Part shown: positions 43,819 to 53,408 of the stretch, piece by piece
Numbering within the stretch: the first letter of the stretch is position 1
Layout: the number at the start of each line of letters is the position of its first letter
Assembly: GCA_005765155.1 (NCBI GenBank)
Contig: VCCP01000005.1
Coordinates: 992,001-1,056,000, forward strand
DNA: 64,000 nt
Direction: 5' to 3'
DNA from: Zelopaecilomyces penicillatus
Lineage: Eukaryota > Ascomycota > Sordariomycetes > Hypocreales > Pseudodiploosporaceae
Position numbers and translations under genes: made by a program
Notes under the pieces: model-generated
Database searches by the model: none
The model's input: the letters and a program-made list of their open reading frames with translations, nothing else
What the model was told of the DNA's origin: nothing

Positions 43819-45009
43819 TCATGTAACATTAGATCTTGTAATATGGACGTCAAAAACGCAGTGCCATACACCCGGCGCAAATGTCTTGACCTGCTCGACA
43901 TGTCCAGCCACCGGAATCCGAGCACTCCCCTCCGCTGCGCACCACTCATCAAACTTGACCTGAACAGCTTGCCGCCTAGACTCAATATCATGAACGCCCA
44001 CGTTCTCGTGCAGATGGAGCCACGTCTCGTCACCAGAACTCAGATGCGCAATCTCCAATGCATGTTTCCAGATCGGAGTGCTCGTAGGCAAGAAGCCGCA
44101 GTTGATATGCTCCATGACATGGGCGAGACCCATTCCTTGCAGCTCCTTGACTCTTCGGAGGGCTTCTTCGTTACTTTCGAGAAAGACTATGATTTGTTCG
44201 TGTCCAGCGAGGTGTTGTTCTACAGGCTGTGTTAGGTCGTGGCCTTGGATCACTTTGATTGACCAGCGGTTGGCGGCGGCGCCGCGGCGAAGGCCCTCGA
44301 CACTCCAGGGGTTGATCTCCCAGCATAAAATCCTCATACCGAGAGAGGCATAGGAGAAAGTAAAGTAGCCAATTCCAGCGTACAGATCAACAGCCCAACA
44401 ATCCTTAGCCCGGCGGCTTCCAAAGTCCAGCAGTCTTGCCTTCTCCTTGATGTTGCCACGACTAAACATTGTCCAGCGTGGAGCCCAAGTCTGATGAATG
44501 CCGTTCTGCTTCGTCCCTACCCATAATGCATCCTCAAACTCCATAGCCGTGGGCTGTTCGCCGCGAACATCAGAAGGCCCAAAGTCACCCGACAGCATCC
44601 GCAGTCCACTTGGGCTACGTCGTACGTTCTCCTCCTCCCCATCCCCATCTTTGCGCAGCGGGATACCCTCATTTATTGCAAGATGGGTCACTGTGCCTCT
44701 TCCATCCTTGGATAGCTCCTTCAAAATCAGAGACCATAGTAGGGAGCAGGTCTTCTCATCGTGACTCTGCAGAACCGCCAGCCAGGCCGGGTTGGTGAAA
44801 CTACCTGCTGGGAGTAGGGCGAGAGGCTCGTAGATGGTGTAGCGCTTAGGCGCTGTGCTCAAAAGGTTGGATCGCCATGACTCCTCTACTGCAGGGTCAG
44901 TGACGGGTAGAGATGCGAACCAAGTTTCAATTGCAGCTTGGATAGGGTTGCTTCGGCGGGGTTGAGGTCGAGGCATCTCTTGTCTAAGGAAATGAAGGAA
45001 TACCGTCAC
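43819..45009 (-). CDS. TYW2: tRNA wybutosine-synthesising protein 2 (aminocarboxypropyltransferase), 396 aa
   Basis: Transfers the 3-amino-3-carboxypropyl group of SAM to 4-demethylwyosine-37 of tRNA-Phe. The SAM-binding motif is DLYAGIGYFTFSYASLG followed by EINPWSVEGLRRGAAANRW, which is distinctive of TYW2/Trm12. The upstream VTHLAINEGIPL is the conserved anchoring segment. The C-terminal part ends in a short beta-rich stretch (PGVWHCVFDVHI). An in-frame ATG at 44976 (MPRPQPRRSNP) is an equally good or better start. Single exon; convergent with the EF-hand gene with 144 bp between stops. Confidence 0.85.
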   Translation of the reverse strand: MTVFLHFLRQEMPRPQPRRSNPIQAAIETWFASLPVTDPAVEESWRSNLLSTAPKRYTIYEPLALLPAGSFTNPAWLAVLQSHDEKTCSLLWSLILKELSKDGRGTVTHLAINEGIPLRKDGDGEEENVRRSPSGLRMLSGDFGPSDVRGEQPTAMEFEDALWVGTKQNGIHQTWAPRWTMFSRGNIKEKARLLDFGSRRAKDCWAVDLYAGIGYFTFSYASLGMRILCWEINPWSVEGLRRGAAANRWSIKVIQGHDLTQPVEQHLAGHEQIIVFLESNEEALRRVKELQGMGLAHVMEHINCGFLPTSTPIWKHALEIAHLSSGDETWLHLHENVGVHDIESRRQAVQVKFDEWCAAEGSARIPVAGHVEQVKTFAPGVWHCVFDVHITRSNVT

Positions 45010-45421
45010 TGGTCAAAAAATCTACCCCTCAATGAATGGTGCGGATGGTGGCCATTCAAGAGCAATTGTTGTTCGTTTCTGATAAAAATGCGTCGAAGTT
45101 GCAAACATTCGAGGTGCTGTAAAATCTTATCTAAATATCTGGATTTTTTACCGATAGCTTTTTTGAATTTTTTTTTTTACTGTTACCTAGGGTTCCTATG
45201 TCAGTCACCACTCAATCTAATAAAGCAAGCTTATTTAGAAACTCCAATCCCCCTTCACCCATTCCTCTGGACGTTGGAATATAAGACTCTGGCAAGTTTC
45301 TACCCAAACAGCCAGGTATGCCATTGATCATTCATTTCCGAGTCATGGATATCTCAACCGTATTCTATCTTACATGCCAAGCCCAAAACCTTTCCCCAAT
45401 TGTCCGCTATATGCATTTTCA
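45010..45421. other. Intergenic region
   Basis: Contains a T9-11 run near 45170 and no supported gene. Confidence 0.35.
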
Positions 45422-46821
45422 TCACAAGAAATAGTCACCAGGACTTCTCCTACTTGCCGGCACGTGTCTGAGCTCGTCAGGCACTGCCGAAAAGATGCTG
45501 AACCTGGGGTTCAGGTCTTTATCCACTGACATGATGGACGCGACGTTGCCGCATCGGTAACAGTAATTGGGTGCTGACCAAACCGTTACCACTGAGTTCT
45601 CGTTGAAATGATACTTGGATCCAGTTAGCTGTCTGGTCATAGCTGTGCATTCTGCAGAGACGGTCAATCAGCTTACCTTATATCCCTCATTTACCAGCTG
45701 ATGCGCCCGTGCAATCAGCTTCAAGCCGTTGACGTGGTTAAACTCTGTTGCAACCTTATCTCCAAACAGCCACCCAGCGCCACGCGGGCTGACAGCCCAC
45801 GTTTCTACATCCTCCGGGTCGGACCATACGAGATCGCAGAATGCTCCTTCATGAGGAATTTCCTGAGCACGCGCAACAACGCGGATCTGGTCAATAGTCC
45901 TAATCTCAGGACTCAAACCACCATGCACACAGAGAACCTCACCATCAACAATGGCGGCGAGGACAAGAAAGTCAAAGACATGGCAACAGGCTTTCCACAC
46001 AGACGCATTGCCGTATTTTTGCTGGCATTCTTCGTAAAACCCATATACCTGAGTGATCTGTCGGGATTCATGATTACCACGAACAAGAACTATTCGATCA
46101 GGGTATCTGTCAAGGGGGGTCAGTGGGTGAAATTCCAGATAATGGGTATAGGACAACCAGCATACTTTGCTTTCAGGCACATCAGGAGAGTGAATGTCTC
46201 CAAGCTGAAATATCCTCTATCCACAAAATCTCCCAGAAAGATGAATCGAGTCTCCGCGCTCTGAGAAGACCTTATCGTTGCACTAGCATCTGCAGATTCT
46301 GGATGGGAAGCCATAGACACATCGGCATCCTCCCCCTCCTCAACATCACCAGAATTAGCCCCGGGGCCTGGTGACTTGAGCTTTTTCCTTAGCTTGGGAT
46401 TTGTAATCTCTGTTGGCGGCTCGATATCATCAGATGTGATGACTGCGGTTGCCGACTTGGGCGCCTGTACGTTGGACTCTCCTGGCATGCCACCAGCCAC
46501 CCGGAAGAGCTCAAGAAGGTCGTAGAACTGGCCGTGAATGTCGCCACATATCGTCACAGGAGTACAGACAGGTTGGATGTTGGACTCTGCGGTTGCCAGC
46601 TCGTCAGTACACAGCTTAACAGGCCTCCAGCGGAGGTGCGAGCAGCAGTGCTAGTTCGTGTCCTCACCCTCCATCAAAATCTCCTTGACCTTCTCGCACA
46701 GTTCCTTCATGGCCCGCTCAGGCAGGTAGTGGCATTGCTTGGCTTCTTCTAGCCACTCGTCCAACCCGGCGTTGGGCCTCAGGTTTGCGGGACCCGGTCG
46801 AGGCACAGTTGAAGACGCCAT
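45422..46821 (-). CDS. PPG1: PP2A-family serine/threonine phosphatase (Ppg1-like) with acidic insertion, 398 aa
   Basis: Exons 46821..46668, 46586..46166, 46106..45677 and 45613..45422; introns of 81, 59 and 63 nt. Catalytic motifs of the PPP superfamily: GDIHGQ, GDFVDRG, RGNHESRQ, HGGLSPE and WSAPNYCYRCGN, all intact; the C-terminus DYFL is the methylation-type tail of the PP2A group. The start MASSTVPRPGPANLRPNAGLDEWLEEAKQ and the overall look suggest the Ppg1 branch (PP4/PP6 less likely). Between GGMPGESN and TRFIFLGD lies an extra Pro/Asp/Glu/Ser-rich segment of about 70 residues, absent from ordinary PP2A catalytic subunits. Divergent from UPF3 across 784 bp. Confidence 0.88.
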
Positions 46822-47605
46822 AACGAGACACTGCCTGTCGCGGCAAAAAGAATCAAGAGCGTGTGGTCGAGGATGTCGCAGCCCAACGCGATCCGGCGAC
46901 GATGGGCGGTTGCTGTATTCAACGGCCGAGTACGATATGACGGCAGGCGGCGATGGATGGTGGGGGTTCCGGCTGCGATATGTACGTACGAATACGGCAC
47001 AGTTACTTACTCGAATACACGGTTCTGGAGGCTTGGGGCACTATCGGGGCAGGGCAGCGAAGGGCAGGGGCTGGGGTTTGTTTTTACAGGGCTTGAGGCG
47101 CTGGCCAAACAAGTTTTGAATGCCCGGATTTTCCTCGGCAGCACGCTGTGTGTCCACTGTAACCGTCCCTCAACATCAAACGTACATATCTAGTCGTAGC
47201 AATTCACAATCAGCAGACATTGCCAGCGATCTCTTGCAGTGCCTGCTTAGCTGCAAAATCGTCCGAAACCATCAAGCCTATTTCCTTCAAGTCTCGCATT
47301 GCTACTGTCCTTCACGGCTCAGACCAAGCCGCGCGAGAGGAGAACGAGGCTTGTGAGTCATCGCTCACGTGACCTCCAATGATGACGGCTTAATTGCATG
47401 TTCTACCGCAACGGCTCCACTCCCGACGTAGTGGGGCAGACTTTCTCAGGGCAGCGACTCATCATGCCTTAGTAAACGAAAGCCCTTGTCGTCACTCGTG
47501 AATCCTCGAGTGAATACCGACTCACTCACAGTCCTTCCAACTCTGCACATCGCCAATCCGCCCACAACATTGCGCCACGGGCCCGAAATCAATACGACAT
47601 GCGCC
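46822..47605. promoter_or_regulatory. Divergent promoter of phosphatase gene and UPF3
   Basis: 784 bp between divergent start codons; several short GC-rich open frames without domains. No other feature seen. Confidence 0.45.
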
Positions 47606-49807
47606 ATGTCCGCTCAGGCACCGCAAGTCCTGTCTCGCAGGGCAAATGGGGTGCTCCCCGCAGCAGCGGTCCATACTCGTGAGCCTACTAAGGTATAGTG
47701 GCCTTGAAAAAATGTCTGAATGAATGATGGAGTCCCTTTCTGATATTCTGACGCCAACAGAAGGGCAGAGGCGCTGGGGAAGGCGGCGCAACGCGACCCG
47801 GTAGAGGACGAGGCTCGGGAGATAAGCGCGTTGAGACAAAGAAGTCCGGCGACACTGAGACGCCAAAACCGTCGAGGACAAGGTCCCAAAATGAGGGTGA
47901 AAAGCTTGTTATCCGACGCTTGCCACCGGGCATGACGCAGGCTGAATTTCTCACCATTCTAGGTCCTGAATGGGAAGTAGGCAAGGGAAAGGTCGATTGG
48001 TTCTTTTACGGGCGGGGCAAGGTCTCCAACGAGTATGTCTCTTCAGTTTTTGGTGTCATGGGAATGAAAGAAAGTTGCTGTGTCGACCTACTAACATGAT
48101 CATGCCCCAAGCCCCGCCAAGTCTTCTCGCCCAGCCCGAGCCTATCTTCATTTGATTCGAAAGGACGACATCATACCACTCGGTGAGGTCGTTCGCGCCG
48201 CGACCTGGGAAGATGCCAAGTCCTCATTCACAAGCTCCTCGCTCGTTGGGCCTCCTTCTCTTGAATTTGCTATGTACAAAAAGATTCCGGGTTCTAAGAA
48301 GCGAACGGATGCCCGTCAAGGAACGATTGATCAGGATCCGGAATTTATGGCTTTCCTTGAGGATCTTGCGAACCCAGCACCAATGAAACAAGCTCTTGAC
48401 ACCGAGGGTGGAGATGACGCAGTCAAGGCTGAAATCAAGATCACGTCTACTCCCTTGATTGAATTCCTCAAAGAGAAGAAAGCAAACAAGATTAAAGAAG
48501 CTGCGGCTAGCAAGAGCGCAAAACATTCTCGACAAGAGGCAGCTAACGGGAAGTCTAAGAGCACACACAAGGATGATGATGGGTCTAGAAGGAAGGGTAA
48601 GGAGATTAAGAGCAGCAAGCCCGAAAAATCGGCTTCCAAGGAGACTGTGAAAATTCTCACCAAACGAGCCGCCACCGAACAAGCATCCGAAGCAGCCAAG
48701 ACTGTTGCTGGCCAAATCAGCAGTACGAATGCTCCGGCAAAAACCACCCATTCTGGTTCAGACGCCAACCCCACCAAGGCAAATGGAAGTTCGGGCCTCA
48801 GTGGTAGCACTACTAGTACATCAGACCCCGTTTCGAAGAACCGTCGTGCTGGCATAGCGGCTGCTGCACGCCTTCTGCAAAGGGACCTTGGACTCAGCCC
48901 TGGAAGTGCTCATCGACGTGCCCGCCAGGACGCTGCAAAGGCAGACCCTGATCCAAAGTCCACAACGAACCAGAAAGATACGCCTACGACCAATGAGAAG
49001 GCAGCTTTGCCAACTCCATCTATTGAAACCGTTGCGTCTCAACCCTCCAAGAACCAGACGGTCGCTGCCACCAACCTTAAATCGCAACCAGGCCGCAGGA
49101 ACAGAGGCGGGAAGAACATCGAGAAGGCCAAGGTCTCTGAGGGGGCATTAGCTCAAACTCCTGCTCCCGCTCCCCCAGTCATTCTGAAGAAGAAAGGCGA
49201 CTCAGATATGGCTCAAGCAGCCACAGAGGTCGCCTCTAACTTGTCAACGACACAACAGAGTCATACTACCAAGGCCACCTCTAACACACATGCTCCCAAA
49301 GGTGGTTCCAACAAGCCATCTCAAAGGAAGGGTGCTGCAGTATCACACGACGCCTTGCGTGGCTTTGTCAAGCACGCGAACCCCTCACAGGGAGTCACAG
49401 AGGCAGCACTCAAGCAAGCTCTGGAGGCTTTCGGGGTCATTACCTTTGTTGAAATGGACAAGCGCAAGGGTTTCGCCTACGTAGACTTTGCCGAGCACTC
49501 TGGGCTCGTCAAAGCAGTGTCTGCAAGCCCCATCCCCGTCGCTCAAGCCACCGTCCAGGTTCTGGAGCGCAAGGATAAAAAGCCAGGCGCTGCAACCGCC
49601 CCGGCTGCCTCTGCTAATGGTACACCCAATGCCGTTTCAACAACGGCACCCTCGACCAACTCAGCTGCTCCAGACAAGGGCTCAGGCCAAGGACGCGGCA
49701 GACGCGGACGAGGAGGCGGCGGCGGAGGAGGTGGCAAGGGCAACGCAACGACAAACGGTGGTCATGCCCCAGTCGCCATCAAAGCCAACAGCGGTGGTAC
49801 CGGCTGA
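47606..49807 (+). CDS. UPF3: Nonsense-mediated mRNA decay factor UPF3, 684 aa
   Basis: Exons 47606..47692, 47761..48032 and 48112..49807; introns of 68 and 79 nt. The Smg4/UPF3 RNP-like domain is split by intron 2: KLVIRRLPPGMTQAEFLTIL, WFFYGRGK and then RPARAYLHLIRKDDIIPL, GPPSLEFAMYKKIP, DQDPEFMAFLEDL. This domain binds the UPF2 MIF4G region; UPF3 links exon-junction or termination complexes to UPF1. The middle is low-complexity (Lys/Ser/Thr/Ala). A second RRM-like region lies near the C-terminus (LRGFVKHANPSQGVTEAAL, FGVITFVEMDKRKGFAYVDF), followed by an RGRRGRGGGGGGGG RGG-type tail. That fungal C-terminal RRM plus RGG extension is longer than yeast Upf3 (387 aa). Confidence 0.88.
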
Positions 49808-50830
49808 GCGAAGGGAAGCATGGCAAATGTGCCTTTTTTTGTTTCAATCTTATACATAGATGCACATCTCCGAGCAGAAGCAGCAATGGTAGTGTGACGG
49901 ACGTGCCTGCACCCCCTGGGTTGCCGGCCTCTTTTTTGGTCATGCAACACCCAATGTTCACCTCCGCAACGAGGTGTGACTCCCAGGGGGCCAAGCACTC
50001 GCCAGGCAGCAAAGGATAAGACAAGCCCAAAGGATGTCATCCTGCCACCCACCCACCCACCCGCACACACGCGCGCGTGAGTAGACGAAATGGTACGAGA
50101 AAAAAACGGTCTTGGGGGACATCAGAAAAGCTTGAGCGGAGCTAGATATCTTGGGGTAACCTGGGTCGGTGTGTGGGCACGAGATTCGAGCTAGACTGCT
50201 GGGGAACAAGAAAACTTGGGAATGGCGTGTTGTCCTCCATTCCGCATCTCTCTATATAATGACAAGTCCTCTTCTATTTTCATCATTATTTTCCAGACAG
50301 TCTGGTCAGCAGATTTGTGCACACGCGCGCGAAGGGAAGGAAATAGAAAATATGAAAGGGATGTTGATATTGGAGGGGTGTTGGAGTGGTAGATAGGAAG
50401 AAGCGTACGTCTAGGCAACAGATTATTTTTATTATTCTCGTCAAGCCATCTTCATAATCGCCATCAAATCTACCTAGGTAAGGTGAATAATTCCATGGAT
50501 CTTCAGGCGCCAAGACATACGCACACATTTTTCGCCCCTTGTTGCTACCACCTTGAGCTTTGCGCACTCAAACAGCCTCCAGCTCCGTATTATTTTCACA
50601 GTGACTAAAACAAGTCGAGCTCATTAAGAAAATGTTTGGGGGGGGATGACAATTCGAAATTCATTCATAAAGAGAAATACCCCCGTCGAGGGACCACAGG
50701 AAATCTATATATAAAAACCCAGCATAACCGCTTGCCCGAAGAGAGAGGAAAACAGTCGTAAAAAAAGAAGCCATACAAAACGGTGTCGTGTCTATCTAGA
50801 ATGCTCATGAAACCCATCCAACAGAGATCG
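49808..50830. other. Convergent intergenic region
   Basis: 1 kb between the UPF3 stop and the end of the split-barrel gene; contains a CCCA microsatellite near 50050 and no supported gene. Likely both 3' UTRs. Confidence 0.4.
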
Positions 50831-51658
50831 TTAAAGGAAATTTTTTGGAACCCCTATGAAAACAATGTAAAGAAAAATCGCTAATCCAAATCCCACAGCC
50901 ATAGCCTCTTTCTCTGCAGCGATCCTCCACACCTTGGCCTTTGCATCGCCAAGCCACAAGATCTGGCCAGCCTCCCGCCGTGCTGCTCTAAGACCAGGTA
51001 GGCCATCCATGCTATGACAGTTCTTGTCCATCTGGTACTGGTGCATCTTGTTCTTCTGCACCATGGTCCCAGCGTCGCGGTCCAGCGTTGGACGCTGTTC
51101 AAACACCGCCAATTCGGTGAGAACAGCATCCTTGCTACCCTCGCGGAGGACCTCGTCCATGGACTTGGAAGCCTTGTGAGAGCCATCCCTGGCGTCTTCA
51201 TCATCTGCTGCATAGAGCCCCTTTTTGACTCGAGGGACACCATACCCGCAGCTGGTCTGAACCTGCCAAATATCGCAAACAACAACGGCACGAGCCCCAT
51301 CAAAGACTTGGCGTTTGTCCTTTGCAACTCTGCGCACCCAAATGGGAAATTCGGGATGGTCCCATTCGATAATGCTGGCTCTGCAAAAGAGCCGCAGGAT
51401 GCGAGGGGAGGGACCGAAGCTCATGAACATAAGACAAAGTCGTCCATTCTCATAAGCATGTGAAATTGTTTCACATCCGGAACCAGTGCGATCAATGTAT
51501 GCGCATTGGTTAGGGCCAAGGACGGCAAAATGACAATCCAAGCCTTTAGGAGAGACATTGACGTGTTGACCATGCGTTGAGGCCGATCCTGTAAAGAAAA
51601 CAGGCTGACACTCTACCCATTGAGCGAGATCATCCGGAAGGCTTGTGTAAAGCTTCAT
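50831..51658 (-). CDS. FMN-binding split-barrel (pyridoxamine-phosphate-oxidase-like) protein with C-terminal membrane anchor, 275 aa
   Basis: The ATG at 51658 (MKLYTSLPDDLAQWVECQPVFF) is preferred; the frame is open to 51745 but that stretch reads as leader. Split-barrel features: FFTGSAS, HVNVSPKGLDCHFAVLGPNQCAYIDRTGSGCETISH and GRLCLMFMSFG...RILRLFCRASI, typical of the fungal PNPOx-like family with uncertain oxidase function. The C-terminus has a single hydrophobic segment (VGFGLAIFLYIVFIGVP) just before the end, suggesting tail-anchoring in an internal membrane. Known relatives bind FMN or F420-type flavins; the substrate is not known. Single exon. Confidence 0.8.
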   Translation of the reverse strand: MKLYTSLPDDLAQWVECQPVFFTGSASTHGQHVNVSPKGLDCHFAVLGPNQCAYIDRTGSGCETISHAYENGRLCLMFMSFGPSPRILRLFCRASIIEWDHPEFPIWVRRVAKDKRQVFDGARAVVVCDIWQVQTSCGYGVPRVKKGLYAADDEDARDGSHKASKSMDEVLREGSKDAVLTELAVFEQRPTLDRDAGTMVQKNKMHQYQMDKNCHSMDGLPGLRAARREAGQILWLGDAKAKVWRIAAEKEAMAVGFGLAIFLYIVFIGVPKNFL

Positions 51659-52394
51659 CCTGAAGTCTGACCAAGTAGGTGTGTGTTGGAATGTGTAAGG
51701 TTGACCAAAAATAAAGTAGAAAGAAATCCCTAAACCGTACAACAAGCTCTAAACGGGGTGGTATCTTGAAACGTTGAAATATCAAACGGTGAAATGTTGG
51801 AATGATGAAATGGTGGATTGTGCTAGTGTAAAAATGTTGAATTGCTGAAATGGGAGGGAGGGATGAGGGGAAGAGGTGATGAGGGGGATGAGGCTTGACT
51901 TGACGATATATAAGGATGCTGAAGTAATCGGGTCGACTTTTCATCTTATGTGGCAGGTTTGAACAGGCAGCCACTACCTGATATACTGCAGGAGCAAGGA
52001 GCTAACTGTGAGTATACGGTGGTAATTGGTTGTCCCGACATCTCTTTTGCGGAACTCCGAGGACCCCCGCAATCAAGGGCCGGGAGCGATGCCGGAGACG
52101 GGCTGGCGCCAATGATAAGACGGATCAATAGGAACCGGACTTGCAGCCAAAGGAGAAAAAGTGAGAAATGAGGAAAGCCAGTAAAATCAGGTACGGGTAG
52201 CCCCACAACGGACACCACTGATGCAACATGCATGCACCTATAAGACGATGGATTCCAGAAGTCGTTTTTTTTTTTGGCCAAAGCACCTGCATGAGAGCTG
52301 CACTTTGAATCTTGGAGTGAACGCAGGATGGAGGGCTAAGGGGGCCGACGGTAAGAAAAAAACTGGAATCCGGACCAAAATTAAATCCAACTGG
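51659..52394. other. Intergenic region
   Basis: Promoter of the split-barrel gene, with a series of TTGAAATG/TGAAATGG words at 51765-51855 that look like a degenerate direct repeat; otherwise nothing recognised. Confidence 0.4.
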
Positions 52395-53408
52395 TTAACG
52401 GGGGATAGGATAGGCGTGGTAGTTGCCATCCTCAAACACACCATCTTCGTCGCTGTATCCAGAGCTGCTGCCGCCGACACCATTATAGATGCGAGGGCTC
52501 AATGGGTTTGCTGCAGTTCGGGGCACATTGGAATAAGTCGCTTTATGGGAGGTGACAGCGGGCACTTGCACGTGTCCAGAGGCTACGTTGGTATAAGTCC
52601 GGGTGGAAGCAGGGGCAGAGGAAGTAGATCGGCCACCAGGGCCCCAGCCTTCGATGAAGCTGCTGCGACGGCCACCGGATGTTGGTGGGCGCCTTTCTTC
52701 GAACCGCTTGGAAAGGCGTTCCTTTTCGGCTTTTTGCTCTCTCTTTTCCTTTTCCTTGTCCTTCTCACGGGTCCGGCCACGGTCATCACGGTGCTCCTTA
52801 TGGTCCTTGTGGTCCTTGTGGTCACGGTGCTCCTTATGTTCCTTGTGCTCCTTGTGCTCTCTGTGGTGGTCCTTCTTGCTCACGGAACGAGAGACTTTGG
52901 GGCGTTCCGGCAAGTTTCCAGTTCCAGTTCCAGAGCTGGTGCTTGTGGTGAAAGTCGGCGAGGAATTGATGGTGTTGAGCTGGACAGTAACGGCATTGTA
53001 CTTGGTCTTGAGGTCACCATAATCCTGCCCTAGGGTTTCGTTGTCGTAACCCAGTCTTTCATTCTCGTCCTTCAATTCCTGAAGCCTCTCCTTCAGAGCA
53101 GCGTTGTTATCCTTGAAGCCCTGCAGCTGAGACTTGAGCTCGGTGTGTGCATGGTTGACCTCGGTCAGTTTCTTGGTAGACTGCTCATACAGGTTTTGGA
53201 ATCGATCTCTCTCTGAATTAGCCTTGTTGAGTTCGGTGTGGGCTTGGTTGAGAGCGTCGAGGAGCCGCTCATCGTAGTCCGTGGCTACTTGAGGAGGGTG
53301 AGTCACAGGGGCGGAAGATCGGTGGTAGTGGGACGCACCGAACTGTACCGACGGCCGTTCCTGGGCGCGCCGCCCAGTGTTGGCAGAGACTCTCTGATGC
53401 AGCGACAT
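52395..53408 (-). CDS. Coiled-coil protein with His-Lys/Arg-Glu/Asp triplet repeats, 337 aa
   Basis: Residues about 45-145 form a heptad-rich coiled coil (LLDALNQAHTELNKANSERD..., LKERLQELKDENERL). It is followed by a charged tract of HKE, HKD and HRD triplets (about 180-210), then a Lys/Arg/Glu-rich helix (REKDKEKEKREQKAEKERL) and a Ser/Pro/Gly-rich C-terminus. No enzyme motif. The architecture is common in ascomycete scaffold-type proteins; the cellular role is unknown. Single exon. At DNA level the triplet tract is a 9-bp-like tandem repeat (GTGCTCCTT, GTGGTCCTT), which would be prone to length variation. Confidence 0.8.
   Translation of the reverse strand: MSLHQRVSANTGRRAQERPSVQFGASHYHRSSAPVTHPPQVATDYDERLLDALNQAHTELNKANSERDRFQNLYEQSTKKLTEVNHAHTELKSQLQGFKDNNAALKERLQELKDENERLGYDNETLGQDYGDLKTKYNAVTVQLNTINSSPTFTTSTSSGTGTGNLPERPKVSRSVSKKDHHREHKEHKEHKEHRDHKDHKDHKEHRDDRGRTREKDKEKEKREQKAEKERLSKRFEERRPPTSGGRRSSFIEGWGPGGRSTSSAPASTRTYTNVASGHVQVPAVTSHKATYSNVPRTAANPLSPRIYNGVGGSSSGYSDEDGVFEDGNYHAYPIPR

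Noticed and set aside
48224..48855. Long minus-strand frames opposite UPF3
   Set aside because: Antisense shadows; UPF3 motifs and splice sites on the plus strand are coherent.
52221..53033. 270-codon plus-strand frame opposite the coiled-coil gene
   Set aside because: Its hydrophobic repeats (VLLMVLVVLVV) are the complement of the HKE/HKD triplet tract on the minus strand.
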